Below are positions 39,177 to 49,356 of a DNA stretch of 64,000 bases, one piece after another (the stretch's first letter is position 1; every line of letters begins with the position of its first letter). The DNA is from Streptomyces collinus (lineage in GTDB: Bacteria; Actinomycetota; Actinomycetes; Streptomycetales; Streptomycetaceae). The stretch covers positions 8,618,001 through 8,682,000 of the forward strand of contig NZ_CP133771.1 in the NCBI RefSeq assembly GCF_031348265.1, read 5' to 3'. The position numbers and the translations under genes were made by a program. The notes below the pieces were generated by a model, which did not search any database, had not been told where the DNA came from, and worked only from the letters and a program-made list of their open reading frames with translations.

Positions 39177-39774
39177 CACCGCCCTTACCGCCCCGCTCCG
39201 CAGCCCCCTGTCGCACGCCGCGGACCGGCTGGCCGCCGCGACCCGTACCTCCGGGGGTGCCGTCCGGCTGGCCGAACTCCCCTTCCTGACCCAGTTCAAC
39301 GTCCGCCTCGATCCCAAGGGAGCGGCGGCGGACGCCGTGGGGCTGGCGCTGGGCCTGCAACTGCCCGTCGAGCCCGGCACCGTCGTCCGCGCCGGAGAGC
39401 TGACCGCGCTGTGGCTCGGCCCCGACGAATGGCTCGTGGTGGGCCCGCCGGGCGGCCGGCGCGGGCTGGAGAGCCGGATCCGTGAGGCCGCCGGTGACGA
39501 GCCCGTGTCCGTCGTCGACGTTTCCGCTCAGCGCACCACGCTCCTCGTCGCCGGCCCCCGCGCCCACGACCTGCTGGCCCACGGCTGCTCGCTCGACCTG
39601 CACCCGCGCGTCTTCGGCCCGGGCCGTTGCGCCCAGACGACCCTGGGCCGCACGCAGGTCGTCCTGGTGGCCCGTGACGACCCGAGGGCCGGGTTCTGGG
39701 TACTGGTCCGCTCCTCCTTCGCCGGCTATCTGACGGACTGGCTGCTGGACGCTGCCGTGGAGTGGACGGGCTGA
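39169..39774 (+). CDS. soxG: Sarcosine oxidase gamma subunit
   Basis: 201 aa, normal length. The GcvT-like fold of SoxG is visible in LAELPFLTQFNVRLDPKG, TALWLGPDEWLVVGPPGGR and VVDVSAQRTTLLVAGPRA. SoxG stabilises the tetramer and contributes to the internal channel system with SoxA. It overlaps the end of the SoxD-SoxA gene by 8 bases and is followed directly by a very strong hairpin, so it closes the operon. Confidence 0.93.
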   Translation: MADTALTAPLRSPLSHAADRLAAATRTSGGAVRLAELPFLTQFNVRLDPKGAAADAVGLALGLQLPVEPGTVVRAGELTALWLGPDEWLVVGPPGGRRGLESRIREAAGDEPVSVVDVSAQRTTLLVAGPRAHDLLAHGCSLDLHPRVFGPGRCAQTTLGRTQVVLVARDDPRAGFWVLVRSSFAGYLTDWLLDAAVEWTG

Positions 39775-39787
39775 AACCGGGCACCGC

Positions 39788-39836
39788 GAAAGCGGCGGTC
39801 GGAGAACCGGATACCGGTTCTCCGACCGCCGCTTTC
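39788..39836. terminator. Very strong hairpin terminator after soxG
   Basis: Perfect 23-bp arms (39788-39810 and 39814-39836) with a 3-base ATA loop; the outer bases are GAAAGC / GCTTTC. It separates the convergent sox operon and IclR gene (copy 2) and can serve both directions. Confidence 0.9.
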
Positions 39837-39876
39837 CTGGTGCCGGCCCTGCCCTGGCCAGCGATCCGGCCGCGCC

Positions 39877-40668
39877 TCAGCCCGTGTAGCCGAGACGGCG
39901 GCTGAGCTCGTCCGCTCCCGCGACGAGAACCCGGGCCAGGTCGTGCATCCGCTCCTCGGTCAGCCGGAAGGCCGGCCCCGACGCGCTGAGGGCGGCGATG
40001 ACCTCGCCCTCGTCGGAACGCACGGGCGCGGAGAGGGCGTTGAGGCCCTCCTCGTACTCCTCCATCGTGATGGCGTAGCCCTGCTCACGGGCCAGGGCGA
40101 GGTCCGCCTCCAGCTTCTTCCGGGAGGTCACCGTGCGCGGTGTCATACGGGGCAGGCCGGTGTCGGTGAGCAGCTCGTCGCGGTCCTTCTTGTCGAGGTG
40201 GGCGAGGAGGATCTTGCCGCTCGACGTGCAGTGCAGCGGCGTCTGCCGCCCCACCCAGTTCTGCGCGGCGATGGCCGAGGTGCTGCGCACCTGGTAGAGG
40301 TTGATCGCGTGGTGGGACTCGAGCACGGCGATGTTCATCGTCTCGCCCACGTCGTCGACGAGACGCTCGCAGATGCCCCGTCCGTGCCGGGTGACGGCGA
40401 TACGGCCCGTCACCGCGCCGGCAAGGCGCACGACTCCGAAGCCGAGACGGTACTTTCCGCGCTCGCTCTCCTGCTCGACCATCCCGTGCGCTTCCAGCGC
40501 GCCGAGCAGACGGAAAGCGGTGGACTTGTGGACGTCGATCGCCGCGGCCACTTCGCTCACGCCCGCCTCGCCGTGCTGGGCGAGGATCTCCAGCACGGCG
40601 ACAGCACGGTCAACGGACTGCACTCCGCCACTCGGAGCGCCTGCGGACTCGGCACCGTAGTTGCTCAT
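39877..40668 (-). CDS. IclR-family regulator of the choline island (copy 2)
   Basis: 263 aa from ATG 40668. It is a close paralogue of the IclR gene at 21.4 kb: SNYxxE..., GGVQSVDRAVAVLEILAQHG, GVSEVAAAIDVHKSTAFRLL and HCTSSGKILLAHLDKKDRDE. Differences concentrate in the effector domain (RSTSAIAAQNWVGR against VRGPGAVTAFNWVGQ), so the ligands may differ. The operator GTTGC-N7-GAAAC overlaps its start codon, just as in copy 1. Having two similar regulators with the same operator type suggests divided or cooperative control of the pathway halves (choline/betaine and sarcosine/C1). Divided roles are inference. Confidence 0.9.
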   Translation of the reverse strand: MSNYGAESAGAPSGGVQSVDRAVAVLEILAQHGEAGVSEVAAAIDVHKSTAFRLLGALEAHGMVEQESERGKYRLGFGVVRLAGAVTGRIAVTRHGRGICERLVDDVGETMNIAVLESHHAINLYQVRSTSAIAAQNWVGRQTPLHCTSSGKILLAHLDKKDRDELLTDTGLPRMTPRTVTSRKKLEADLALAREQGYAITMEEYEEGLNALSAPVRSDEGEVIAALSASGPAFRLTEERMHDLARVLVAGADELSRRLGYTG

Positions 40669-40676
40669 GGCGAAAC
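40660..40676. promoter_or_regulatory. Operator over the start codon of the IclR gene (copy 2)
   Basis: GTTGCTCATGGCGAAAC: GTTGC-N7-GAAAC with the ATG of the regulator inside the spacer. Same relative position as the operator of copy 1, with one arm position changed. Confidence 0.65.
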
Positions 40677-40723
40677 CCTAGGCGAAATGGTCAACGGGTG
40701 TGAGGGGGTGGAGGCCGTTTTCC

Positions 40724-41596
40724 TCAGCGGAAGACGACCGTACGGTTGTCGTTGACCATGATGCGGCTCTGGCTGTGCCATTCCACCGCCCGCGCCAGGA
40801 CCTGCGCTTCGACGTCACGTCCCAGGGCGACCAGGCTGTCCGGTCCCTGTGAGTGGCTCACCCGGACGACGTCCTGCTCGATGATCGGCCCCTCGTCGAG
40901 GTCCGGGGTGACGTAGTGGGCCGTCGCCCCGACGAGCTTGACGCCGCGCTCGTGCGCCTGGACGTAGGGCCGGGCGCCCTTGAAGCTCGGCAGGAACGAG
41001 TGGTGGATGTTGATCGCCCGGCCTTCGAGCTGCTTGCACAGGTCGTTCGAGAGGATCTGCATGTAGCGGGCGAGGACGACCAGGTCGATGTCCAGCTCGT
41101 CGACGAGCTCCAGCAGCCGCGCCTCCGCGTCGGGCTTCGTCTCCCGGGTGACGGGCACGTGGTGGAACGGGATCCCGTAGCTCTCGGCGAGCGGCTCGAA
41201 GTCCCGGTGGTTGGAGACGATCGCCGGTACCTCGATGTTCAGCGCGCCCGTACGGCAGCGGAAGAGCAGGTCGTTCAGGCAGTGCCCGAACTTCGACACC
41301 ATGATCAGCGTGCGCGTCGGGGTGGACGCCTCGTACAGCTGCCAGGAGATGCGGTACGCCTCCGCCACCGGGGCGAAGCCGGACTTCAGGTCCTCCAGCG
41401 TCATGGCCGGGTCCGTGACGTCGAAGTGCACCCGCATGAAGAAGCGGTCCTTGAGCCGGTCGTCGAACTGCTGGCTCTCCTGGATGTTCCCGGAGTGCCG
41501 GACGAGGAAGCCGGTGACGGCGTGGACGAGGCCCGAGCGGTCGGGGCACGACAGAGTGAGGACGAACTCACGGCCGGTGGTGGGTCCAAGAGACAC
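40724..41596 (-). CDS. purU: Formyltetrahydrofolate deformylase
   Basis: 290 aa from the GTG at 41596, preceded by AGGGAGG; the frame is open further but without signals. An N-terminal ACT domain (LTLSCPDRSGLVHAVTGFLV) precedes a formyltransferase-like catalytic domain (MVSKFGHCLNDLLFRCRTG, VLARYMQILSNDL, NIHHSFLPSFKGARPY, TPDLDEGPIIEQDV). The catalytic Asn-His-Asp set is represented by INIHHS and DEGPII. PurU hydrolyses 10-formyl-THF to formate and THF. It recycles folate loaded with one-carbon units from demethylation, and the resulting formate would go to the dehydrogenase downstream of the second Rieske gene. Divergent from that Rieske gene with shared operators. Confidence 0.94.
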   Translation of the reverse strand: MSLGPTTGREFVLTLSCPDRSGLVHAVTGFLVRHSGNIQESQQFDDRLKDRFFMRVHFDVTDPAMTLEDLKSGFAPVAEAYRISWQLYEASTPTRTLIMVSKFGHCLNDLLFRCRTGALNIEVPAIVSNHRDFEPLAESYGIPFHHVPVTRETKPDAEARLLELVDELDIDLVVLARYMQILSNDLCKQLEGRAINIHHSFLPSFKGARPYVQAHERGVKLVGATAHYVTPDLDEGPIIEQDVVRVSHSQGPDSLVALGRDVEAQVLARAVEWHSQSRIMVNDNRTVVFR

Positions 41597-41614
41597 TGAG
41601 CCCTCCCTGAGGGA

Positions 41615-41650
41615 AGTGCGTATTGCGCAACAGTGGGACTGATACGCAAC
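41615..41650 (-). promoter_or_regulatory. purU-side operators
   Basis: AGTGC-N7-GCAAC at 41615-41631 (read on the minus strand GTTGC-N7-GCACT) and a half-site GTTGCGTAT on the minus strand (41650 downward), 20-55 bases before the purU GTG. Confidence 0.6.
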
Positions 41651-41684
41651 ATGGTCCCGGCTCCGGCGGCCCGGGGTCAAGGTC

Positions 41685-41751
41685 TTGACAGTGCTTCGGG
41701 CGGACTGCACTGTGAGTTGCGTAGCAAGAGGTCCGTTGCGTATGAGGCAAC
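41685..41751 (+). promoter_or_regulatory. Promoter and operators of the second Rieske oxygenase
   Basis: TTGACA (41685-41690), 17 bases, CACTGT (41708-41713), then GTTGCGTAGCAAG from 41716, and a perfect GTTGC-N7-GCAAC at 41735-41751, 39 bases before the ATG. Confidence 0.75.
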
Positions 41752-41789
41752 CACTCGCCCGACCGGGGCGCTTCACTCCGAGGTGAACC

Positions 41790-42932
41790 ATGACTACGAC
41801 CGGCCTGCCGGACAGCCTGATCGCGACCCTTCCCGGCGACCACTACACCGACCCGGAGATCTTCCGCCTGGAGCAGGAGCACATCTTCGAGTCCATGTGG
41901 TTCTGCGCGGCACGCTCGTCGGAGCTGTCGAAGCCGGGTGCGTTCCGGACGGTGGACGTCGGACGGGAGAGCGTCCTGCTGACCCGCTCGCGGGACGGCT
42001 CCGTCAAGGCCTTCTTCAACGTGTGCCGGCACCGGGGCGCGAAGCTCTGCACGCAGGAGTCCGGTGAGGTGAAGCGGGCCTTCCAGTGCCCGTACCACGC
42101 CTGGACGTACGACCTGAACGGCAAACTCGTCGCGGCCCCGAACCTGACCAAGATGCCCGACATCGGCCGTACCGAGTACGGCCTGGCGAGCGTGGCGGTA
42201 CGCGAGTGGCTCGGCTATGTGTGGGTGTGCCTCGCCGAGAACCCGCCGCCGTTCGAGGAGTCCGTGATCGCCGACGTGGTCGCGCGCCTGGGCGACGTCG
42301 AGTCCATCGAACGGTACGACGTCGAGAGCCTGGAGGTCGGCCGGCGGATCGTCTACGACGTCCGGGCCAACTGGAAGCTGATCATCGAGAACTTCATGGA
42401 GTGCTACCACTGCGCGACCATCCACCCGGAGCTGACGGAGGTGCTTCCGGAGTTCGCCGACGGCTACGCGGCGCAGTTCTACGTGGGGCACGGCGCCGAG
42501 TTCGGCACGGACGTCCAGGGCTTCACCGTGGACGGCTCGGAGGGCCTGGACCGCATCCCGGGCGTCACCGAGGAACAGGACCGCCGCTACTACGCCATCA
42601 CGGTGCGCCCTCAGGTGTTCATCAACCTCGTTCCCGACCACGTGATCTTCCACCGGATGTTCCCGGTCGCGGTCGACCGCACGATCGTCGAGTGCGACTG
42701 GCTGTACCTGAAGGGCGTGGTGGAGAGCGGCCGGGACGTCAGCCGGTCCGTGGAGCTGTTCGACCGGGTCAACCGGCAGGACTTCGACGCCTGCGAGCGC
42801 TGCCAGCCGGCCATGAGCTCCCGGCTGTACGCCAAGGGCGGCGTCCTGGTGCCCAGCGAGCACCACATCGGCGAGTTCCACGACTGGGTCCAGGACCGCC
42901 TCGGCACCCGCGCGAATCTCGCGGAGCGCTAG
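41790..42932 (+). CDS. Rieske oxygenase, glycine betaine monooxygenase GbcA-like (copy 2)
   Basis: 380 aa. Almost the same protein as the copy at 20.2 kb throughout, including VCRHRGAKLC, QCPYHAWTYDL, ENFMECYHCATIHPEL and the C-terminal SEHHIGEFH. Most differences lie in the stretch after ESIE (RYDVESLEVG against HYGIDDLDIG), in surface positions and at the C-terminal tail. It should N-demethylate glycine betaine with electrons from the ferredoxin and reductase at 18.6-20.1 kb, since it has no reductase of its own nearby. It has its own promoter and perfect operator and is followed 3 bases later by the formate dehydrogenase gene. This copy is wired to formate removal, unlike copy 1. Confidence 0.88.
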   Translation: MTTTGLPDSLIATLPGDHYTDPEIFRLEQEHIFESMWFCAARSSELSKPGAFRTVDVGRESVLLTRSRDGSVKAFFNVCRHRGAKLCTQESGEVKRAFQCPYHAWTYDLNGKLVAAPNLTKMPDIGRTEYGLASVAVREWLGYVWVCLAENPPPFEESVIADVVARLGDVESIERYDVESLEVGRRIVYDVRANWKLIIENFMECYHCATIHPELTEVLPEFADGYAAQFYVGHGAEFGTDVQGFTVDGSEGLDRIPGVTEEQDRRYYAITVRPQVFINLVPDHVIFHRMFPVAVDRTIVECDWLYLKGVVESGRDVSRSVELFDRVNRQDFDACERCQPAMSSRLYAKGGVLVPSEHHIGEFHDWVQDRLGTRANLAER

Positions 42933-42935
42933 CCG

Positions 42936-45229
42936 ATGGCCCGCAAAGCACCCGCCGAGGACCCCGATGACTCCCGCCTTCGGGTGGGCCCGCCCCAGGA
43001 CCACGCCGCGGGCCTCCCCGCGGTCACGTCCTCCCTGCGCCACGCCCACGCGCAGATGGGCGCCCGCCGCAGTCTGCTCACCCTGCTGAGCGTCAACCAG
43101 AAGTCGGGCTTCGACTGCCCCGGATGCGCCTGGCCCGAGCCGGGGCACCGCCACCGCGCCGAGTTCTGCGAGAACGGCGCCAAGGCGGTGGCCGAAGAGG
43201 CCACCCTGCGCAGGGTCGGCCCCGGCTTCTTCGCCGAGCACACCCTTTCGCAGCTCGCCGGGCGTAGTGACTACTGGCTCGGCCAGCAGGGCCGCCTCAC
43301 CCACCCCATGTACCGCCCCGCCGGCAGCGACCACTACCGGCCGGTCTCCTGGGACGAGGCGTTCGCCGTCGTCGCCCGGGAACTGCGCGCACTCGACTCA
43401 CCGGACCAGGCGGCCTTCTACACCTCCGGCCGGGCGAGCAACGAGGCCGCCTTCGTCTACCAGCTCTTCGTCCGGCTCCTCGGCACCAACAACCTGCCCG
43501 ACTGCTCCAACATGTGCCACGAGTCGAGCGGTTCGGCCCTGACCGAGACCATCGGCATCGGCAAGGGCAGCGTCCGGCTGGAGGACCTGTACGAGGCCGA
43601 CCTGATCCTCGTCGTCGGACAGAACCCGGGCACCAACCACCCCCGGATGCTCTCGGCACTCGAAACCGCCAAGGACCGGGGAGCCCGGATCATCTCGGTC
43701 AACCCCCTCCCCGAAGCGGGCCTGCTGCGCTTCAAGAACCCCCAGCGGCCCTCCGGCGTCCTGGGGAGCGGCACCCAGCTCACTGACCTCTTCCTGCAGA
43801 TCAGGCTCGGCGGCGACCAGGCCCTCTTCCAGGCCTTCAACCGCATGCTCCTGGAGGCGGAGGACGAAGCCCCCGGCACGGTCCTCGACCACGACTTCAT
43901 CACCGCGCACACCCACGGCTTCGACGACTTCGCCGGCCAGGCCCGCAAGACGTCCTGGGACGACGTCCTGGAGGCCACCGGCCTGCCGGCGCAGCAGATC
44001 CGGGAGGCGTTCCAGGAGGTCCTGGCGGCCGAGAAAATCGTCGTCTGCTGGGCCATGGGCCTCACCCAGCACCGCCACTCGGTGCCGACCATCCGCGACG
44101 TCGTCAACTTCCTGCTCCTGCGCGGCAACATCGGACGCCCCGGCGCCGGACTCTGCCCCGTGCGCGGCCACTCCAACGTCCAGGGCGACCGGACGATGGG
44201 CATCCACGAGAAGCCGGACGCCGCCTTCCTCGACGCGCTCGGCGCGGAGTTCGGCTTCGAGCCGCCGCGCCCCCACGGCCACGACGCGGTGGAGACCATC
44301 CGGGCCATGCGGGACGGGCAGGTACGGGTCTCGTCGCCCTCGGCGGCAACTTCGTCTCCGCCGCGCCCGACACCGACCTGACCGAGCGCGCGCTGCGCAC
44401 CTGCGAGCTCACGGTGCAGATCTCCACCAAGCTCAACCGGTCCCACGCGGTGGCCGGCCGCCAGGCCCTCATCCTGCCCTGCCTGGGCCGCACCGAAGCC
44501 GACCTCCGGCCCGCCGGAGAGCAACAGGTGACGGTGGAGGACTCCATGGGCATGGTGCACCTCTCGCGCGGCCGTCTGGCACCCGCCTCCGACGCGTTGC
44601 TGAGCGAGGTCGCGATCATCTGCCGGATGGCTCACGCGGCCCTCGCGAGCGACGGTCCACACGTGCCCTGGGCGGACTTCGAGGCGGACTACGACCGGAT
44701 CCGGGACCGCATCGCCCGGGTGATCCCCGGCTTCGAGGACTTCAACGCCCGGGTGCGGGCGCCGGGCGGCTTCGCCCTGCCGCACCCGCCCCGCGACGAG
44801 CGCCGCTTCCCCACCCGTACCGGACTGGCCAACTTCACCGTCAACCGGCTGGACCTGCTGCGGGTTCCGCCGGGGCGGCTCCTCCTCCAGACCATCCGCT
44901 CGCACGACCAGTACAACACCACCATCTACGGCCTGGACGACCGCTACCGCGGCATCCACCAGGGCCGCAGAGTGCTCTTCATTCACCCGGACGACCTCGC
45001 CGCACAGGGCCTGGCCGACGGCGAACCGGTCGACATCGTCAGCGAGTTCTCCGACGGGGTCGAACGCCGGGCCCCCGCTTTCCGGACCGTCGCCTATCCC
45101 ACCCCGCGTGGCTGCTGCGCCGCCTACTTCCCCGAGACCAACGTCCTCGTCCCGCTGGACTCCACCGCGGACATCAGCAACACGCCGACGTCCAAGTCGA
45201 TCGTGGTCCGGCTGGAACCGGCACGCTGA
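42936..45229 (+). pseudogene. Molybdopterin formate dehydrogenase-like (FdhF/YdeP type), broken by a frameshift
   Basis: The first part (42936 to about 44328) reads from MARKAPAEDPDDSRLRVGP through the iron-sulfur/cofactor region SGFDCPGCAWPEPGHRH, MCHESSGSALTETIGIGKG and LGTNNLPDCSN to MRDGQVRV. There the frame must shift: the family sequence continues VALGGNFVSAAPDTDLTE in the next frame, through RSHAVAGRQALILPCLGR and the cofactor-binding tail [12 protein letters not shown] to TGA 45227-45229. GTCTCGTC in place of GTCTTCGTC, a 1-base loss, explains the break. The intact enzyme (about 760 aa) would oxidise formate made by PurU. Either a true pseudogene or a sequencing error; all other regions look well preserved. 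Confidence 0.85.
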
Positions 45230-45287
45230 CCGGCCTGCCGGTCACTCCCGCTCGCGCACCGCCGACGCGGGCCCGGCCGCTGCTTCG

Positions 45288-46670
<1,383 letters not shown>

Positions 46671-46682
46671 GAGCGGGCTCCC

Positions 46683-46748
46683 GTTTCCTATTGAGCAACT
46701 GGACTCTCTATGTGCAACAGCCTTTCCCGTGGCTTCAGGGGTTGTCAA
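46683..46748 (-). promoter_or_regulatory. sdaA promoter and operators
   Basis: On the minus strand: TTGACA (46748-46743), 18 bases, AAGGCT (46724-46719), then GTTGC directly (46718-46714) and the full site GTTGC-N7-GAAAC (46699-46683; on the plus strand GTTTC-N7-GCAAC), 13 bases before the GTG. Confidence 0.7.
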
Positions 46749-46854
46749 GACGGCGGCAGGCCTCGATCGGGGCGCTGGGCGCGCTGCCCGGCGGCGGGCT
46801 CGACCAGGACGGAGCGCTTGTCGGTTGCGGAACGCACGCGGCGTACGAAGCCGG

Positions 46855-47238
46855 CCCATGCCCCGCGTGGTCCCGGACCAGGCGTCTTCCGGCTCCTGAT
46901 CGCCGCCCTGCTCCTGCCGCTCGGCGTGTGGCTGTGTGTCCGCACCCTCGGTCCGGGCCATGGCCGTTCCGCGACGTTCGCCACCTCTGGTCGGCGCCGG
47001 TGCGTATGCGCTGCTCTCCCTGACCGGCGTGAGTGACGTCGCACCCGACGGGTGGCTCGGGCTCGCCTGCGACTGGGCGGGTCGGCGGACTGGGCGGGCC
47101 GGCGGACTGGGCGGTCTGGTCGGCGACTGCATCGGCGCCCGCCTGCAGCCCTGCCTGCCGGAGACGTGCCTGCGCCTCCTCCTCGGCGGCCTGGCTACAG
47201 GCCTGGGATTCCTCTACGCCGTGCAGGCCCTGGCGTGA
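46855..47238 (+). pseudogene. TSUP (TauE/SafE) permease remnant
   Basis: Two pieces of a sulfite-exporter-type membrane protein remain: [20 protein letters not shown] (about 46870-46930) and, after a deletion and frame changes, [20 protein letters not shown] then [20 protein letters not shown] with a stop at 47238. TSUP proteins have eight helices in two repeats. The second repeat normally starts with a GGGSLLGP-like segment, which is missing. A small internal duplication (GGCGGACTGGGCGG twice, about 47090-47125) disturbs the middle. No start codon is evident. A dead gene. Confidence 0.6.
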
Positions 47239-47281
47239 GGCGCCGAGTCCGCCGCGGCGCGTTCGAGGGCCGGACGCACTG

Positions 47282-47977
47282 TCAGTTGTCTGCGCCCTGG
47301 GGCTGAGCTTCGGTCTCGGACGCAGCCGCCGGCTCCGAGGCAGGGGCGGTGTAGAAGACGGACCTGCCCTGCTTGGAGCGCTCGGCCTGGCTCTTGGCCA
47401 CGAGTCCTTCGAGCGTGACGCGCACGACCTTGGCCGCGATGCCGCGGTGGGGGTGGGCCTCACCGAGCGCGGTGGAGATCTCCGCCGCGGAGCGCGGTTC
47501 CTTCTGCTCGGCGAGATGGCGGCGGATGAGCTCGACCAGGGTGGGCTCGGGCGCCTTGGCGCTGTCCGTCGACTTGGCCGCGGGCTTCTTGGCCGCGGGC
47601 TTCGCAACGGCCGGCTTCTCGGCTGCGGGCTTACCGGCTGCCGGCTTCCTGGCTGCCTTCTTCGCCGGCGTGGCGGTCGACTGACGCGCCTTCTGCTTCT
47701 CGCCGGCCGCCGGACCTGCCTTCTTACGACGGGGGGAGGGCAGCACGGCACTCTCGGACTCGGCTGCGGACCCGTTCGGAGGCGCTGTGATGCCGAGGGC
47801 CTGCTGCATGCTCTTCAGCACGTCGTGGTCGTGCTGGAGAGCGGCGAGCTGCTCCTGCAGGGTGGTGATTTCCGTTCCGATACGTTCCTGCTCCTTGAGG
47901 TTCGCTTCGAGATCGCCGGTCACCTGGGCGATGTACTGCGATGCCAGTTCGGTGGCGGGAGTCTTTGTCTCGGGCAT
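47282..47977 (-). CDS. Lysine-rich histone H1-like protein with N-terminal coiled coil and C-terminal winged helix
   Basis: 231 aa from ATG 47977 with AAAGG upstream. Residues 10-60 form a coiled coil (NLKEQERIGTEITTLQEQLA). Residues about 85-140 are a basic Ala/Lys/Pro tail with repeated KPAA motifs (GKPAAEKPAVAKPAAKKPAA). The end, TLVELIRRHLAEQKEPRSAA to VRVTLEGLVAKSQAERSKQG, resembles a winged-helix domain. Similar tails occur in HupS and in H1-like proteins, where they bind DNA without sequence preference. It is probably a nucleoid-associated or regulatory protein. I do not recognise a named family for the full architecture. Single gene, ahead of a two-component system on the same strand. 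Confidence 0.75.
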   Translation of the reverse strand: MPETKTPATELASQYIAQVTGDLEANLKEQERIGTEITTLQEQLAALQHDHDVLKSMQQALGITAPPNGSAAESESAVLPSPRRKKAGPAAGEKQKARQSTATPAKKAARKPAAGKPAAEKPAVAKPAAKKPAAKSTDSAKAPEPTLVELIRRHLAEQKEPRSAAEISTALGEAHPHRGIAAKVVRVTLEGLVAKSQAERSKQGRSVFYTAPASEPAAASETEAQPQGADN

Positions 47978-48225
47978 GGCACTGACCTTTCCTCGGCGTC
48001 GGAGGCAAGCTGCGGGTGATGCCTGTCCCAGGGCGGGCTTCGGCGGCCCGGTGGGGGAGTTGCGCGTCCCGCGAGCTGCCCTGGTGAGAGATGGTACGGA
48101 CATGAGAGGCCAGTTGTTCCCGCCGAGTGGTGTCCTCTTTCCCGGTACCGGACTCGCGACCGCAACCGTCGGCGTCAACGGGCGGGGTACAGACCCGAGT
48201 TGGTTCGCGCCCGGTCTCCCGGCCT

Positions 48226-49356
48226 TCAGGTGTCCCCGTTCGCCGGGACCCTGAGGGTCACCCGATATCCACCATCGGTGGTCGGGCCTGACTCGAAAAC
48301 GGCGCTCAGGAGTTCGGCTCGCTCCGCCAGGCCGATCAGGCCCTGACGGGAGCCGGGGAGGGGAAGGGAGGAACGGGTGGGGCGTGTGTTGGTGACGGTG
48401 ACGCCGAAGAAGCCGGGCTCGTGCCAGAGGTGTACGGTCGCACGGGCCCCGGGAGCGTGCTTGCGGACGTTGGTGAGGGCTTCCTGGACCGTACGGTAGA
48501 CGGCGCGCTGCGCGGGCGTGCCGATGTCCGAGGGCAGGTCGCCGGTGAGTTCGGTGTCGATACCGCTCGTGGTGACGAGCTTGTGCAGGTCGGCGAGGGT
48601 GGGCTGGGGGGTCAGCTCAGTGGTGTTGCCGCCCGAAGCGCGCAACAGGCTGACCATGTGCCGCAGTTCGTCCAGGGTGTCGACGCTGAGGGACCGGATG
48701 GTGCGGGCGCCGTCCCTGGAGTCCTGGTCCTTGGCGGCGACCTGCAGGGCGCCGGCCTGGACGGCGATCAGACTGACCTGGTGGGAGACCACGTCGTGCA
48801 TCTCGCGGGCGAGCTGGGCGCGTTCCCGGGCGAGGACCGCCTGCGAGTGAAGCAGGCGTTCGTGCTCACGGGCCTCTTCGATTTCGACGATCCTGTGCCC
48901 CAAGTCCCTGCGAGCCTGGACGAGTTGGCCCAACAGGACGGGCGCGGCGGCCGTGGCGAGGGTGTAGAAGAAGTAGACGGCGGTCCAGGTGCGCTCGTGC
49001 GCGGACAGGTCGTCCAGCGGCCAGGGCGTGGCGGAGGCGAGAGCGAACAACAGCGCGCAGACGGTGAGGAGACGGCGGTCCCGGGAGCGTTCGGCCAGCG
49101 TGAACAGGGCCGCGAACGGGGCGAACACGATGTCCAGCATCAGGCTGGCCGGGAGAGTGAGCAGGAACACCGCGAGCGGGAAACGCCGACGGGCCGCGAG
49201 CACGGTGCAGGCGAGCGCGGCCATCACCTGCGCGAGACCGGACGAGCCCGCCAGGTTGAACAGCACGTCCGCCACCGCGACGGCGACGACCGCGGCGTCG
49301 ACGACCGGGCCGGGAACCCGCGCCCACCAGGTTTCGGACGGCCCCGTCGCGGTCAT
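48226..49356 (-). CDS. Sensor histidine kinase, NarL/DesK-type (HisKA_3)
   Basis: 376 aa from ATG 49356. Several membrane helices fill residues 20-165 (VVAVAVADVLFNLAG, MAALACTVLAARRRF, TWTAVYFFYTLATAAAPVLL). A coiled linker RRDLGHRIVEIEEAREHERL leads to the dimerisation/phosphoacceptor motif QLAREMHDVVSHQVSLIAVQ (His). The ATPase domain has YRTVQEALTNVRKHAPGARA (N box) and GLIGLAERAELL (G box). The signal is unknown; with little extracellular sequence it probably senses the membrane or an intramembrane ligand. Coupled to the response regulator by a 4-base overlap. Confidence 0.93.
   Translation of the reverse strand: MTATGPSETWWARVPGPVVDAAVVAVAVADVLFNLAGSSGLAQVMAALACTVLAARRRFPLAVFLLTLPASLMLDIVFAPFAALFTLAERSRDRRLLTVCALLFALASATPWPLDDLSAHERTWTAVYFFYTLATAAAPVLLGQLVQARRDLGHRIVEIEEAREHERLLHSQAVLARERAQLAREMHDVVSHQVSLIAVQAGALQVAAKDQDSRDGARTIRSLSVDTLDELRHMVSLLRASGGNTTELTPQPTLADLHKLVTTSGIDTELTGDLPSDIGTPAQRAVYRTVQEALTNVRKHAPGARATVHLWHEPGFFGVTVTNTRPTRSSLPLPGSRQGLIGLAERAELLSAVFESGPTTDGGYRVTLRVPANGDT

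Noticed and set aside
46936-47238. Intact small membrane protein
   Set aside because: Its sequence matches the end of a TSUP permease with pieces missing and a duplicated segment, so it is a remnant rather than a gene.
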